Positions 48,671-56,858 of a stretch of DNA of 64,000 bases are shown piece by piece; within the stretch, counting starts at the first letter, position 1; every line of letters begins with the position of its first letter. Position numbers and translations under genes: made by a program. Under the pieces are notes generated by a model. It saw nothing but the letters and a program-made list of their open reading frames with translations. It was not told the DNA's origin and made no database searches. Source of the stretch: Buchnera_K aphidicola_B (GTDB taxonomy: Bacteria; Pseudomonadota; Gammaproteobacteria; Enterobacterales; Enterobacteriaceae); contig NZ_CP135015.1 of the NCBI RefSeq assembly GCF_039388045.1, positions 310,001 to 374,000 on the forward strand, given 5' to 3'.

Positions 48671-48976
48671 TTACCAACTAGCTTTTGTTAAACCTGGAAC
48701 TTCTCCACGCATAGCAGTTTCACGAAGTTTCATACGACTTAAACCAAATTTTCTTAAAAAACCATGCGGACGTCCAGTTTGCATACATCGATTTCTTTTA
48801 CGAACTGGGCTAGAATCTCTTGGAAATGTTTGTAATTTTAACATAGCATTAAAACGGTCTAATTTAGAATATGAAATATTAGATATAATTTTTTTTAATT
48901 TTTTACGTTGCGTAAAAAATTTTAAAGTTAAATTACAACGACGAATTTCTCTAGCTTTTACAGATTGTTTAGCCAT
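48671..48976 (-). CDS. rpsN: 30S ribosomal protein S14
   Basis: A head protein of the small subunit; this is the zinc-free 101-residue type, the same length as in E. coli. Blocks: MAKQSVKAREIRRCNLTLKF and RDSSPVRKRNRCMQTGRPHG near 54-73, ending GEVPGLTKASW. Lies between rplE and rpsH. Confidence 0.98.
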   Translation of the reverse strand: MAKQSVKAREIRRCNLTLKFFTQRKKLKKIISNISYSKLDRFNAMLKLQTFPRDSSPVRKRNRCMQTGRPHGFLRKFGLSRMKLRETAMRGEVPGLTKASW

Positions 48977-48991
48977 ATATTAATTCTCATA

Positions 48992-49537
48992 TTAAATTTT
49001 ATTACGAAATGGAAAATTCAATAAAGATAATAATGCATATGCTTCTTTATCAGAATTTGTACTAGTAGTAATTGTTATATCCATTCCACGTAATTGATCA
49101 ATTTTGTCATAATCAATTTCTGGAAAAATAATTTGCTCACGTATCCCTAAACTATAATTTCCCCTTCCATCAAAAGATTTAGAAAAAAAACCACGAAAAT
49201 CACGTATACGAGGAATCGCAATAGTAATTAATTTATATAAAAAATTCCATTTTTTAAAACCCCTTAACGTAACTTTACAACCTATTTCATTTCCTTTTCT
49301 AATTTTAAAACCTGATATAGAAGATTTGGCTTTAGTAATAACAGGTTTTTGACCTGAAATCAAAGTTAAATCAGAAATTGCATGTTTTAATAATTTTTTA
49401 TTAGTAATCGCCAAACCAACGCCCATATTTAACGTAATTTTTTCAATTTTAGGAACTTGCATAACAGAACCATAATTAAATTTACGCATTAATTTAGAAA
49501 CAACTTTATTTTTATAATAAATATACAATATACTCAT
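48992..49537 (-). CDS. rplE: 50S ribosomal protein L5
   Basis: Binds 5S rRNA and contacts P-site tRNA and the 30S head. The 181 residues (E. coli 179) contain FNYGSVMQVPKIEKITLNMG (residues 20-39), SGQKPVITKAKSSISGFKIR and FDGRGNYSLGIREQIIFPE. The start ATG overlaps the last base of rplX, a coupled junction. Confidence 0.98.
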   Translation of the reverse strand: MSILYIYYKNKVVSKLMRKFNYGSVMQVPKIEKITLNMGVGLAITNKKLLKHAISDLTLISGQKPVITKAKSSISGFKIRKGNEIGCKVTLRGFKKWNFLYKLITIAIPRIRDFRGFFSKSFDGRGNYSLGIREQIIFPEIDYDKIDQLRGMDITITTSTNSDKEAYALLSLLNFPFRNKI

Positions 49538-49857
49538 TACTTCACACCTACTTTTTTTCCATTAGATTTACAAAAACGAATTTTATGTTTTTTTTCAAAT
49601 CGAAAACCAATACGATCAGATTTTTTCTTCAAAATATTTAAAATAGCAATATTAGAAATATCAATAGGAGCTTCTTTTTTAAATATTGAACCAGGAATAT
49701 TTTGCGATGGAATAGGTTTTTGATGTTTAAAAACTAAATTTAAACCTTTTATAATAACTTTATTATTAGATAATATTTTATTAATTGTACCTATTTGACC
49801 TTTATTTTTTCCCGTTGTAATAATAATTTTATCATTATATTTAAATTTCATTGCCAT
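49537..49857 (-). CDS. rplX: 50S ribosomal protein L24
   Basis: An early assembly protein of the large subunit with a KOW domain. The 106 residues (E. coli 104) show IITTGKNKGQIGTINKIL (residues 12-29) and later EAPIDISNIAILN, typical of L24. The stop overlaps the rplE start; rplN lies 18 bp upstream. Confidence 0.97.
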   Translation of the reverse strand: MAMKFKYNDKIIITTGKNKGQIGTINKILSNNKVIIKGLNLVFKHQKPIPSQNIPGSIFKKEAPIDISNIAILNILKKKSDRIGFRFEKKHKIRFCKSNGKKVGVK

Positions 49858-49875
49858 CTTTTTATAACTCTCCTT

Positions 49876-50244
49876 TTACAGTACTTCAGGCGCTAATGAA
49901 ATAATTTTCATAAATTTTTCTGTTCTTAATTCCCTTGTAACTGGACCAAAAATCCTTGTTCCAATAGGTTGATCAGTATTATTTAATATTACACAAGCGT
50001 TATTATCAAAACGTATAATAGAGCCATCAAAACGACGTATACCTTTTTTAGTACGAACAATTATCGCTTTTAAAACTTCACCTTTTTTAACTTTTCCTCT
50101 AGGAATGGCTTCCTTTACAGCAACCTTTATAACATCTCCAATTCCAGCATAACGTCTTTTTGATCCACCAAGAACTTTTATACACATAACAATTTTAGCA
50201 CCAGAATTATCGGCAACATTTAATATAGTATGTTCTTGTATCAT
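49876..50244 (-). CDS. rplN: 50S ribosomal protein L14
   Basis: A large-subunit protein at the subunit interface. From ATG at 50244 it has 122 residues (E. coli 123), starting MIQEHTILNVADNSGAKIVM and ending GPVTRELRTEKFMKIISLAP plus EVL. A GTG at 50253 would add three residues with no counterpart in E. coli. First gene of the spc group; the 115-bp gap to rpsQ is longer than others in the block and is the place of the spc promoter in E. coli. Confidence 0.97.
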   Translation of the reverse strand: MIQEHTILNVADNSGAKIVMCIKVLGGSKRRYAGIGDVIKVAVKEAIPRGKVKKGEVLKAIIVRTKKGIRRFDGSIIRFDNNACVILNNTDQPIGTRIFGPVTRELRTEKFMKIISLAPEVL

Positions 50245-50359
50245 AATTAGCACTCAACAGTTCATTTTTATTATTAAAATTTGAAATATATTTATTAAAT
50301 TTATGTAAAATAACAAAAAAATTAAATATATCAATTCATAAAATATTTATTAAAAAAAT

Positions 50360-50614
50360 TTAAGTAATAACTTTTTTAATAATATGCGAAAAACACCAAG
50401 ATTTAGTTTTAGATATTGGACGACAAGAATAAATCTCAACTAAATCACCTATAGAACAACTATTTTTTTCATCATGTATATGTAATTTAGTAGTACGTTT
50501 AATATATTTTCCATATATTGGATGTTTTACAAAACGTTTGATAGATATAGTAGCAGACTTATTCATTTTATTATTTACAATTAAACCTTGTAAAATTTTT
50601 TTTTTTTTATTCAT
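50360..50614 (-). CDS. rpsQ: 30S ribosomal protein S17
   Basis: A primary 16S rRNA binder. From ATG at 50614 the protein has 84 residues, as in E. coli: MNKKKKILQGLIVNNKMNKS and then KRFVKHPIYGKYIKRTTKLH (residues 26-45), ending with CRPISKTKSW. The frame extends upstream to 50656 but that part overlaps rpmC; the chosen ATG lies 1 bp after the rpmC stop. Last gene of the S10 group. Confidence 0.97.
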   Translation of the reverse strand: MNKKKKILQGLIVNNKMNKSATISIKRFVKHPIYGKYIKRTTKLHIHDEKNSCSIGDLVEIYSCRPISKTKSWCFSHIIKKVIT

Positions 50615-50615
50615 A

Positions 50616-50804
50616 TTATATTTTTTTTTCCGAAATAATAGTTTTAATTCTTGCAATATTACGGCGCACTTTTTTAAGTAAATGCGTTTGTTTTAATTTA
50701 CCAGAACCTAGTTGCATACGTAAATTAAATTTTTCACGTAATATAGATAATAAATATAAATTTAAATCAACTATATTTTTTTTACGTAATTTTTTAATAC
50801 TCAT
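50616..50804 (-). CDS. rpmC: 50S ribosomal protein L29
   Basis: A small helical protein at the exit tunnel, near the SRP and trigger factor docking site. The 62 residues (E. coli 63) contain LREKFNLRMQLGSGKLKQTH (residues 22-41) and VRRNIARIKTII, the L29 signature. Overlaps rplP by 4 bp (ATGA) and touches rpsQ. Confidence 0.97.
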   Translation of the reverse strand: MSIKKLRKKNIVDLNLYLLSILREKFNLRMQLGSGKLKQTHLLKKVRRNIARIKTIISEKKI

Positions 50805-51214
50805 AATAACACCATTTTATTAACAAATGTCGTTTTAATAGGTAATTTATCAGAAGCTAATTTAAAAGCAATTCTGGATAATTCTTCAGACACACCATCC
50901 ATTTCATATAATATTTTTCCTGGTTGCACTAAAGCAACCCAATATTCAACATTTCCTTTTCCTTTACCCATGCGTACTTCTAAAGGTTTTTGAGTAATAG
51001 GTTTATCAGGAAAAACACGAATCCAAATTTTACCTATTCTTTTAATAGAACGGGTAATAACTCTTCTAGCTGATTCAATTTGCCTAGCTGTTAAACGACC
51101 TCGAGTAACCGCTCTTAAACCAAAAGAACCGAAATTTATATTATCATCAACAACCAAACCACGATTACGTCCTTTATGCATTTTACGAAATTTGGTACGT
51201 TTAGGTTGTAACAT
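50801..51214 (-). CDS. rplP: 50S ribosomal protein L16
   Basis: Organises the A-site tRNA region of the large subunit. The 137 residues (E. coli 136) start MLQPKRTKFRKMHKGRNRG and contain RVFPDKPITQKPLEVRMGKG and GNVEYWVALVQPGKILYEMDG near 88-108 (in part). Strongly conserved. Lies between rpsC and rpmC. Confidence 0.98.
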   Translation of the reverse strand: MLQPKRTKFRKMHKGRNRGLVVDDNINFGSFGLRAVTRGRLTARQIESARRVITRSIKRIGKIWIRVFPDKPITQKPLEVRMGKGKGNVEYWVALVQPGKILYEMDGVSEELSRIAFKLASDKLPIKTTFVNKMVLL

Positions 51215-51226
51215 AAAAACCCCTAT

Positions 51227-51928
51227 TTATTTTCTAATATATTTATTATATTTTCTATTTTGATTAAATTTATAATCTTTTCTTTCAATAACACCCATTC
51301 CACCAAGAATTTCACCTTTAAAAATCCAAACTTTAATTCCTATTAAACCAAATGTAGTATGCGCCTCTGCAGTATTATATTCAATATTAGCTCTAAAAGT
51401 ATGTAAAGGAACTCTTCCTTCTCTATACCATTCAGTACGAGCGATTTCAACACCACCTAAACGCCCACTAACTGCAATTTTAATACCTTTCGCACCTTGT
51501 CTCATAGCATTTTGTACTGCTCTTTTCATAACTCTACGAAACATAATACGACGCTCTAATTGCATTTTAATATTATCAGCAACTAATTTAGCATCTAATT
51601 CTGGTTTTCTTATTTCAGAAATATTAACTTGTGCAGGTACACCAGAAATAACAGATATTAAAGAACGTAATTTTTCGACATCTTCTCCTTTTTTACCTAT
51701 TACAATACCCGGTCTAGCGGTATGTATTGTCACCCGAATCGTTTTTGATGGCCTTTCAATAACAATTTTAGAAACTGCTGCTTTAAATAATTTTTTTATT
51801 AAAAACTTCCTAACTTTATAATCTCCATATAAATTATTTGCAAAATCTTTTCCATTAGAAAACCAAATTGAATCCCAAGATTTTATCACACCTAAACGTA
51901 TACCGTTCGGATGAACTTTTTGACCCAT
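51227..51928 (-). CDS. rpsC: 30S ribosomal protein S3
   Basis: Lines the mRNA entry channel, with helicase activity together with S4 and S5. The 233 residues equal E. coli S3. Blocks: MGQKVHPNGIRLGVIKSWDS at the start, the KH domain loop GIVIGKKGEDVEKLR near 74-88, and GVEIARTEWYREGRVPLHTF near 155-174. Lies between rplV and rplP. Confidence 0.98.
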   Translation of the reverse strand: MGQKVHPNGIRLGVIKSWDSIWFSNGKDFANNLYGDYKVRKFLIKKLFKAAVSKIVIERPSKTIRVTIHTARPGIVIGKKGEDVEKLRSLISVISGVPAQVNISEIRKPELDAKLVADNIKMQLERRIMFRRVMKRAVQNAMRQGAKGIKIAVSGRLGGVEIARTEWYREGRVPLHTFRANIEYNTAEAHTTFGLIGIKVWIFKGEILGGMGVIERKDYKFNQNRKYNKYIRK

Positions 51929-51945
51929 CGCGCGTACTCCAATTA

Positions 51946-52281
51946 TTATTTATGAGCAACTATAATAGTTACATGACTAGTACGTTTTAAAATTCTATCC
52001 GCTCTTCCTTTAGCACGAGGCATCATCCTTTTTATAGTTGGACCTTCATTAACAAAAATTTTACTAATTATTAACTTATTAAAATCAGATCCATGATTAT
52101 GCTCAGCATTAGCTATAGCTGAATGTAATAATTTTTTAATCAAGCATGCAGCTTTTTTTTTACTAAAACATAACATATTTAATGCATAAGAAACTTTTTT
52201 TCCACGAATTAAATTTACAACTAAACGTAATTTTTGCGGTGAAGATGGAGCTTTTATATATTTAGCTATAGTTTCTGTCAT
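51946..52281 (-). CDS. rplV: 50S ribosomal protein L22
   Basis: Lines the peptide exit tunnel. The 111 residues (E. coli 110) show SSPQKLRLVVNLIRGKKV (residues 12-29), ANAEHNHGSDFNKLIISKIF and the tunnel hairpin GPTIKRMMPRAKGRADRILK (about 75-94). Lies 9 bp after rpsS in the S10 group. Confidence 0.98.
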   Translation of the reverse strand: MTETIAKYIKAPSSPQKLRLVVNLIRGKKVSYALNMLCFSKKKAACLIKKLLHSAIANAEHNHGSDFNKLIISKIFVNEGPTIKRMMPRAKGRADRILKRTSHVTIIVAHK

Positions 52282-52290
52282 AAAATAACC

Positions 52291-52581
52291 TTATTTTTTT
52301 TCTGTAGTTTTTTTAATCTTTCTATCTGCTGAATGATTTTTAAAAGTTCGTGTAATTGAAAATTCACCTAACTTATGCCCAACCATTTCTTCTGTAATAA
52401 AAATAGGTATATGTTTCCTACCATTATGAACAGCAATAGTTAAACCAATCATATTCGGAAAGATAGTTGATCTTCGTGACCAAGTGCGTAAAACTTTTTT
52501 ATCATTATTTTTTATAGCTTTTTCAACTTTTTTAAATAAACTAATATCAATAAATGGCCCTTTTTTTAAAGATCTTGGCAT
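52291..52581 (-). CDS. rpsS: 30S ribosomal protein S19
   Basis: A head protein that, with S13, contacts A-site elements. The 96 residues (E. coli 92) begin MPRSLKKGPFIDISLFKKVE and contain TWSRRSTIFPNMIGLTIAVH (residues 38-57) and MVGHKLGEFSITRTF. The tail is slightly longer and lysine-rich. Lies between rplB and rplV. Confidence 0.98.
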   Translation of the reverse strand: MPRSLKKGPFIDISLFKKVEKAIKNNDKKVLRTWSRRSTIFPNMIGLTIAVHNGRKHIPIFITEEMVGHKLGEFSITRTFKNHSADRKIKKTTEKK

Positions 52582-52600
52582 ATATAATAATCCTTATAAT

Positions 52601-53422
52601 TTATTTAGTACGATGACGTATAATAAATTTTTCAGTTCTTTTATTATTTCTCGTTTTTTTACCCTTAGTTTGTACTCCCCAAGGACTAACTGGATGTTTT
52701 CCAAAATTTCTACCTTCTCCACCTCCATGAGGGTGATCAACAGGGTTCATAGCTGTACCACGTACTGTAGGTCTAATACCTCTCCAACGAGAAGCCCCTG
52801 CTTTACCTAAAACTTTCAACATATGTTCTGAATTTCCAACTTCACCAATAGTAGCTCGACAAATAGATAAAATTTTACGCATTTCCCCAGAACGCAAACG
52901 TAAAGAAACATAACGATTATCTTTTGCAATCATTTGAGCATAACTACCTGCTGAACGAACTAATTGACCGCCTTTACCAGGTTTTAATTCAATATTATGT
53001 AATATTGTACCAATTGGTATATAAAACATAGGTAAAGTGTTACCAATATTAATACTTGATTTTTTACCAGAAACAACTATATCACCTATTTTAATTCCTT
53101 TGGGAGCAAGGATATAATTTCTTAAACCATCTTTATATAAAATTAATGCTATATGAGCAGATCTATTTGGATCATATTCTATTCTCTCAATAGTTGCAGG
53201 GATATTGTCTTTAATACGTTTAAAATCTATTTTTCTAAAAACTTTTTTATGTCCACCACCAATATGTCTAGTTGTAATTCTTCCAATATTATTTCTACCA
53301 CCACTTTTATTTTTTTTAAACAATAACTTTTTGAAAGGTTTTCCAGTATATAAAAAAGCGTGTTTAACTTTTACAACATGTCTCCTTCCTGGAGAAGTTG
53401 GTTTGCAATTTATAATAGTCAT
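52601..53422 (-). CDS. rplB: 50S ribosomal protein L2
   Basis: The largest primary 23S rRNA binder, essential for peptidyl-transfer activity. The 273 residues equal E. coli L2. Blocks: KPTSPGRRHVVKV (residues 7-19), SGGRNNIGRITTRHIGGGHK near 41-60 and the conserved MNPVDHPHGGGEGRNFGKHP near 225-244 containing the functional histidine. Lies between rplW and rpsS. Confidence 0.98.
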   Translation of the reverse strand: MTIINCKPTSPGRRHVVKVKHAFLYTGKPFKKLLFKKNKSGGRNNIGRITTRHIGGGHKKVFRKIDFKRIKDNIPATIERIEYDPNRSAHIALILYKDGLRNYILAPKGIKIGDIVVSGKKSSINIGNTLPMFYIPIGTILHNIELKPGKGGQLVRSAGSYAQMIAKDNRYVSLRLRSGEMRKILSICRATIGEVGNSEHMLKVLGKAGASRWRGIRPTVRGTAMNPVDHPHGGGEGRNFGKHPVSPWGVQTKGKKTRNNKRTEKFIIRHRTK

Positions 53423-53449
53423 TCTTATCTTTATCCTCTAACTTAACAT

Positions 53450-53755
53450 TTACTCCTGATTATTTATTATATTTAAATTATGTCCAGGATATAAAGAAAT
53501 ATAAGCTTTTTTCCAATTTTTACGAAATGTAACATCTTTTCCACTTTTTTTTTTCTTTCCTTTGACTAGAACAATATTTATATTTTTAACTTTTACATTA
53601 AATATTTGTTGAACTGCTTTTTTTATTTCTATTTTTTTAGCATTCATTACAACTTTTAAAACTAAAGTATTTAATTTTTCAATTAAAACAGTAGACTTTT
53701 CTGAAATATGTGGTGATAATAAAATTTCTAAAGAACGATGACTAACATTAATCAT
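53450..53755 (-). CDS. rplW: 50S ribosomal protein L23
   Basis: Sits at the tunnel exit and docks trigger factor and SRP. The 101 residues (E. coli 100) begin MINVSHRSLEILLSPHISEK and have KIEIKKAVQQIFNVKVKNIN near 41-60. The fairly weak conservation of the rest is typical for L23. Its start overlaps the rplD stop by 4 bp. No trigger factor gene is present at its usual place beside clpP. Confidence 0.96.
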   Translation of the reverse strand: MINVSHRSLEILLSPHISEKSTVLIEKLNTLVLKVVMNAKKIEIKKAVQQIFNVKVKNINIVLVKGKKKKSGKDVTFRKNWKKAYISLYPGHNLNIINNQE

Positions 53756-54357
53756 ATTAACATATCCTCTATTTTTCTAATTGCTTCAAGTGTTATAATA
53801 ACTTTTTCACAATTAATTAAGTTGATAATGTTTATATAATTAACAGAACAAACATGTACTTTATATAAATTTTTAGAAGCTAATAATAAATTTTTATTCA
53901 AATTTAATGTTAAAATTACTGCACTTTTAACATATAAAAATCTTAATTTCTCAACTAAAAATTTAGTTTTCGGTAAATTAATAGAAAAATCATGAAAAAT
54001 ACTTAAACGATCTTGTCTAATTAACTCAGAAAAAACAACTTTTAAAGCTCCGCGATACATTTTCTTATTTATTTTTTTATTATATTTTTTTGGTTTTGTC
54101 GCAAATGTTACACCACCAGAACGCCATATAGGGCTTCTTATAGAACCAGCTCTAGCTCTACCTGTACCTTTTTGACGCCAAGGTTTCTTACCTGAACCAG
54201 ACACTTCAGCACGATTTTTTTGCGCTTTAGTGCCTTTTCTAATATTCATCATATATGCAACAAGTACTTGATGTAATAAAGCTTGATTAAACTTAAAATC
54301 AAAAACTGAATCTGAAACAGAAATATGTTCTTTTTTATCTTTTACAGTTAATTGCAT
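53752..54357 (-). CDS. rplD: 50S ribosomal protein L4
   Basis: Lines the exit tunnel and, in E. coli, regulates its own S10 operon by transcription attenuation and translational repression. The 201 residues equal E. coli L4. The tunnel-loop region reads GSGKKPWRQKGTGRARAGSI (about residues 50-69) and SPIWRSGGVTF. Starts directly after the rplC stop codon. Confidence 0.97.
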   Translation of the reverse strand: MQLTVKDKKEHISVSDSVFDFKFNQALLHQVLVAYMMNIRKGTKAQKNRAEVSGSGKKPWRQKGTGRARAGSIRSPIWRSGGVTFATKPKKYNKKINKKMYRGALKVVFSELIRQDRLSIFHDFSINLPKTKFLVEKLRFLYVKSAVILTLNLNKNLLLASKNLYKVHVCSVNYINIINLINCEKVIITLEAIRKIEDMLI

Positions 54358-54999
54358 TTATTTACCTCTAGAAATTTTAACAGCTGGTTTTACAATAATT
54401 CTAGAACCTTTAAAACCTGGAACAGACCCTTTTACTAAAAGTAAATTTTTAGAAAAATCTATTTGTATTATATTTAAATTTTGAATAGTTACACGTTTAT
54501 TTCCTAAATGACCAGCCATTTTTTTTCCTTTAAAAACTCTTCCTGGAGTTTGATTTTGACCAATAGAACCTGGTGCACGATGTGATAATGAATTACCATG
54601 TGTTGCATCTTGCATACTAAAATTCCATCTTTTAACTGTACCAGAAAAACCTTTACCTTTCGATATTCCTGTAATATCTACTTTTTTAATTTTATCAAAA
54701 ATATTTATAGTAATTTTTAAGCCTAATGAATATAAATTAATATCTTTGCATCTAAATTCCCACAAACCTATACCAGGTCTTATTCCTGATTTTTTAAAAT
54801 GACCAATTTCAGGTTTTTTTAACTTATTTAATTTTTTAAATCCTGTGGTTAATTGAATAGAATTATAACCTTCTTTATCAATTGTTTTAATTTGCGTAAC
54901 ATAATGATCTTCAATAAAAATAACTGTAACTGGATTCGATATTCCATTTTCTGCAAAAATACGCGTCATTCCTAATTTTTTACCAACTAAACCTATCAT
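54358..54999 (-). CDS. rplC: 50S ribosomal protein L3
   Basis: An early assembly protein near the peptidyl-transferase centre. From ATG at 54999 it has 213 residues (E. coli 209): MIGLVGKKLGMTRIFAENGI, with KRWNFSMQDATHGNSLSHRA near 125-144 (the glutamine methylated in E. coli lies here) and GRVFKGKKMAGHLGNKRVT. A GTG at 55008 would add three residues, but it is part of the strong ribosome-binding site AAAGGGGGTGAT, which lies 6 bp before the ATG. This is one of the few perfect Shine-Dalgarno sites in the window. Confidence 0.97.
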   Translation of the reverse strand: MIGLVGKKLGMTRIFAENGISNPVTVIFIEDHYVTQIKTIDKEGYNSIQLTTGFKKLNKLKKPEIGHFKKSGIRPGIGLWEFRCKDINLYSLGLKITINIFDKIKKVDITGISKGKGFSGTVKRWNFSMQDATHGNSLSHRAPGSIGQNQTPGRVFKGKKMAGHLGNKRVTIQNLNIIQIDFSKNLLLVKGSVPGFKGSRIIVKPAVKISRGK

Positions 55000-55039
55000 T
55001 TTAATCACCCCCTTTATAAATAATAAATAAAATGTTTTC

Positions 55040-55351
55040 TCAATCTAGACTAATTTGTACATCAACACCTGCAGCTAAATCCAAACGCATTAAAGCATCA
55101 ACAGTTTTTTCAGTAGGTTGTACAATATCAATTAATCTTTTATGAGTGCGAATTTCATATTGATCTCTAGCATCTTTATTTACATGAGGGGATACTAAAA
55201 TAGTAAATCGTTCTTTACGAGTTGGTAAAGGAATCGGTCCATTGACTTTAGCTCCAGTTCTTTTAGCTGTTGCCACTATTTCTGTTGTAGATTGATCAAT
55301 TAAACGATGATCAAATGCTTTTAAACGAATACGAATTCTTTGGTTCTGCAT
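55040..55351 (-). CDS. rpsJ: 30S ribosomal protein S10
   Basis: A head protein that also pairs with NusB (16599-17066) in antitermination. The 103 residues equal E. coli S10: IRIRLKAFDHRLIDQSTTEI (residues 6-25), GPIPLPTRKERFTILVSPHV (38-57) and the C-terminal GVDVQISL. First gene of the S10 group; the 243-bp gap to tuf upstream should hold the operon promoter and the end of the str operon. Confidence 0.98.
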   Translation of the reverse strand: MQNQRIRIRLKAFDHRLIDQSTTEIVATAKRTGAKVNGPIPLPTRKERFTILVSPHVNKDARDQYEIRTHKRLIDIVQPTEKTVDALMRLDLAAGVDVQISLD

Positions 55352-55594
55352 TATATCAGAACTCCAATTATATAAAAAAAAACTTTAATATCTTTTAATA
55401 TATTTAAAAGATAGTAAAGTATTATTAAAATAAAATTTACATTTATATAACATAATAATTTAATTTATTATATTAATTATTTTTAAAAAATCAATAAATT
55501 ATAAATATTTAAAAAACAATTTATTAAAAATAAAATTTTAAAAATTAAAATTCTCTAATAATAAAAAAGAAAAGAACAAACTCTTTCTAAAAAA
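55352..55594. other. Spacer between tuf and rpsJ
   Basis: A 243-bp AT-rich spacer without a gene. Just after the tuf stop, on the minus strand, GAAAGAG-TTTG-TTCTTTT (about 55582-55565) can form a weak 7-bp stem with two G-U pairs before a T-rich stretch, a possible but poor terminator. The rest should contain the S10 promoter; nothing like the elaborate E. coli S10 leader hairpins used by L4 is evident by eye. Confidence 0.45.
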
Positions 55595-56779
55595 TTAGTT
55601 TATTACTTTAGTAACAATTCCAGCTCCCACAGTTTTACCCCCTTCTCTAATTGCAAAACGCACACCATTATCCATAGCAATAGGGTTAATTAAAGTAACT
55701 GACATTTTTACATTATCTCCAGGCATAACCATTTCCACACCTTTTGGTATTTCGATAGATCCTGTAACATCCGTAGTTCTAAAATAAAATTGCGGACGAT
55801 AACCTTTAAAAAACGGTGTATGACGACCACCTTCTTCTTTAGATAATACGTATACTTCTGCTTCAAATTGTACATGAGGTAAAATAGTTCCAGGTTTTGA
55901 TAAAACTTGCCCTCTTTCTATATCTTCACGTTTAATTCCTCTCAATAAAACACCAACATTTTCCCCTGCTCTTCCTTCATCTAATAATTTACGAAACATT
56001 TCAACACCAGTACAAGTAGTTTTGATAGTTTTTTTAATACCAACAATTTCTACTTCTTCTCCGACTTTAATAATTCCTCGTTCTACACGTCCAGTAACAA
56101 CAGTCCCTCGTCCAGAAATAGAAAAAACATCTTCAATAGGTAATAAGAAAGGTTCTGAAATAGCTCTTTTAGGTTCAGGTATATATGTATCTAAAGCATT
56201 TGCTAAATCTAAAATTTTATTTTTCCATTCTTGCACGCCATCTAAAGCTTTTAAAGCAGATCCTCTTATAATAGGAGTATCATCTCCAGGAAAGTCATAT
56301 TGCGTTAATAAATCTCTAACTTCCATTTCTACTAATTCTAATAATTCTTCATCATCTACCATATCACATTTATTTAAAAAAACAACAATATGCGGAACAC
56401 CAACTTGACGCGCTAATAAGATATGTTCACGAGTTTGAGGCATAGGACCATCAGTTGCAGCTACTACTAAAACTGCACCGTCCATTTGAGCAGCACCAGT
56501 AATCATATTTTTAATATAATCTGCATGACCAGGGCAATCAACATGTGCATAATGTCTAACTGCTGTATCATATTCAACATGAGATGTATTGATTGTAATA
56601 CCACGCGCTTTTTCTTCAGGAGCATTATCTATTTGTTCAAAAGCACGAGCTACCCCTCCATATTTTTCTGATAATACATTAGTTATAGCTGCAGTTAAAG
56701 TAGTTTTTCCATGATCCACGTGACCAATAGTTCCAACATTTATATGTAATTTAGAACGTTGAAATTTTTCTTTAGACAT
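55595..56779 (-). CDS. tuf: Elongation factor Tu
   Basis: A GTPase that brings aminoacyl-tRNA to the ribosome. The 394 residues equal E. coli EF-Tu. GTP motifs: GHVDHGKTTL (residues 19-28), the switch I threonine region ARGITINTSHVEY, DCPGHADYIKNMI (81-93), NKCDMVDDEE near 136-145 and the SALKAL block. Domain 3 keeps GYRPQFYFRTTDVTG. Composition is less AT-rich than in most genes here, as expected for the most abundant protein. A single tuf gene is visible; E. coli has two. Confidence 0.99.
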   Translation of the reverse strand: MSKEKFQRSKLHINVGTIGHVDHGKTTLTAAITNVLSEKYGGVARAFEQIDNAPEEKARGITINTSHVEYDTAVRHYAHVDCPGHADYIKNMITGAAQMDGAVLVVAATDGPMPQTREHILLARQVGVPHIVVFLNKCDMVDDEELLELVEMEVRDLLTQYDFPGDDTPIIRGSALKALDGVQEWKNKILDLANALDTYIPEPKRAISEPFLLPIEDVFSISGRGTVVTGRVERGIIKVGEEVEIVGIKKTIKTTCTGVEMFRKLLDEGRAGENVGVLLRGIKREDIERGQVLSKPGTILPHVQFEAEVYVLSKEEGGRHTPFFKGYRPQFYFRTTDVTGSIEIPKGVEMVMPGDNVKMSVTLINPIAMDNGVRFAIREGGKTVGAGIVTKVIN

Positions 56780-56858
56780 AATTTTAATCCTTAAATATTA
56801 AAAACATATTTAAATAAAAAGAATAACTCATATTTTAAAATTTTATTACAAAAATATT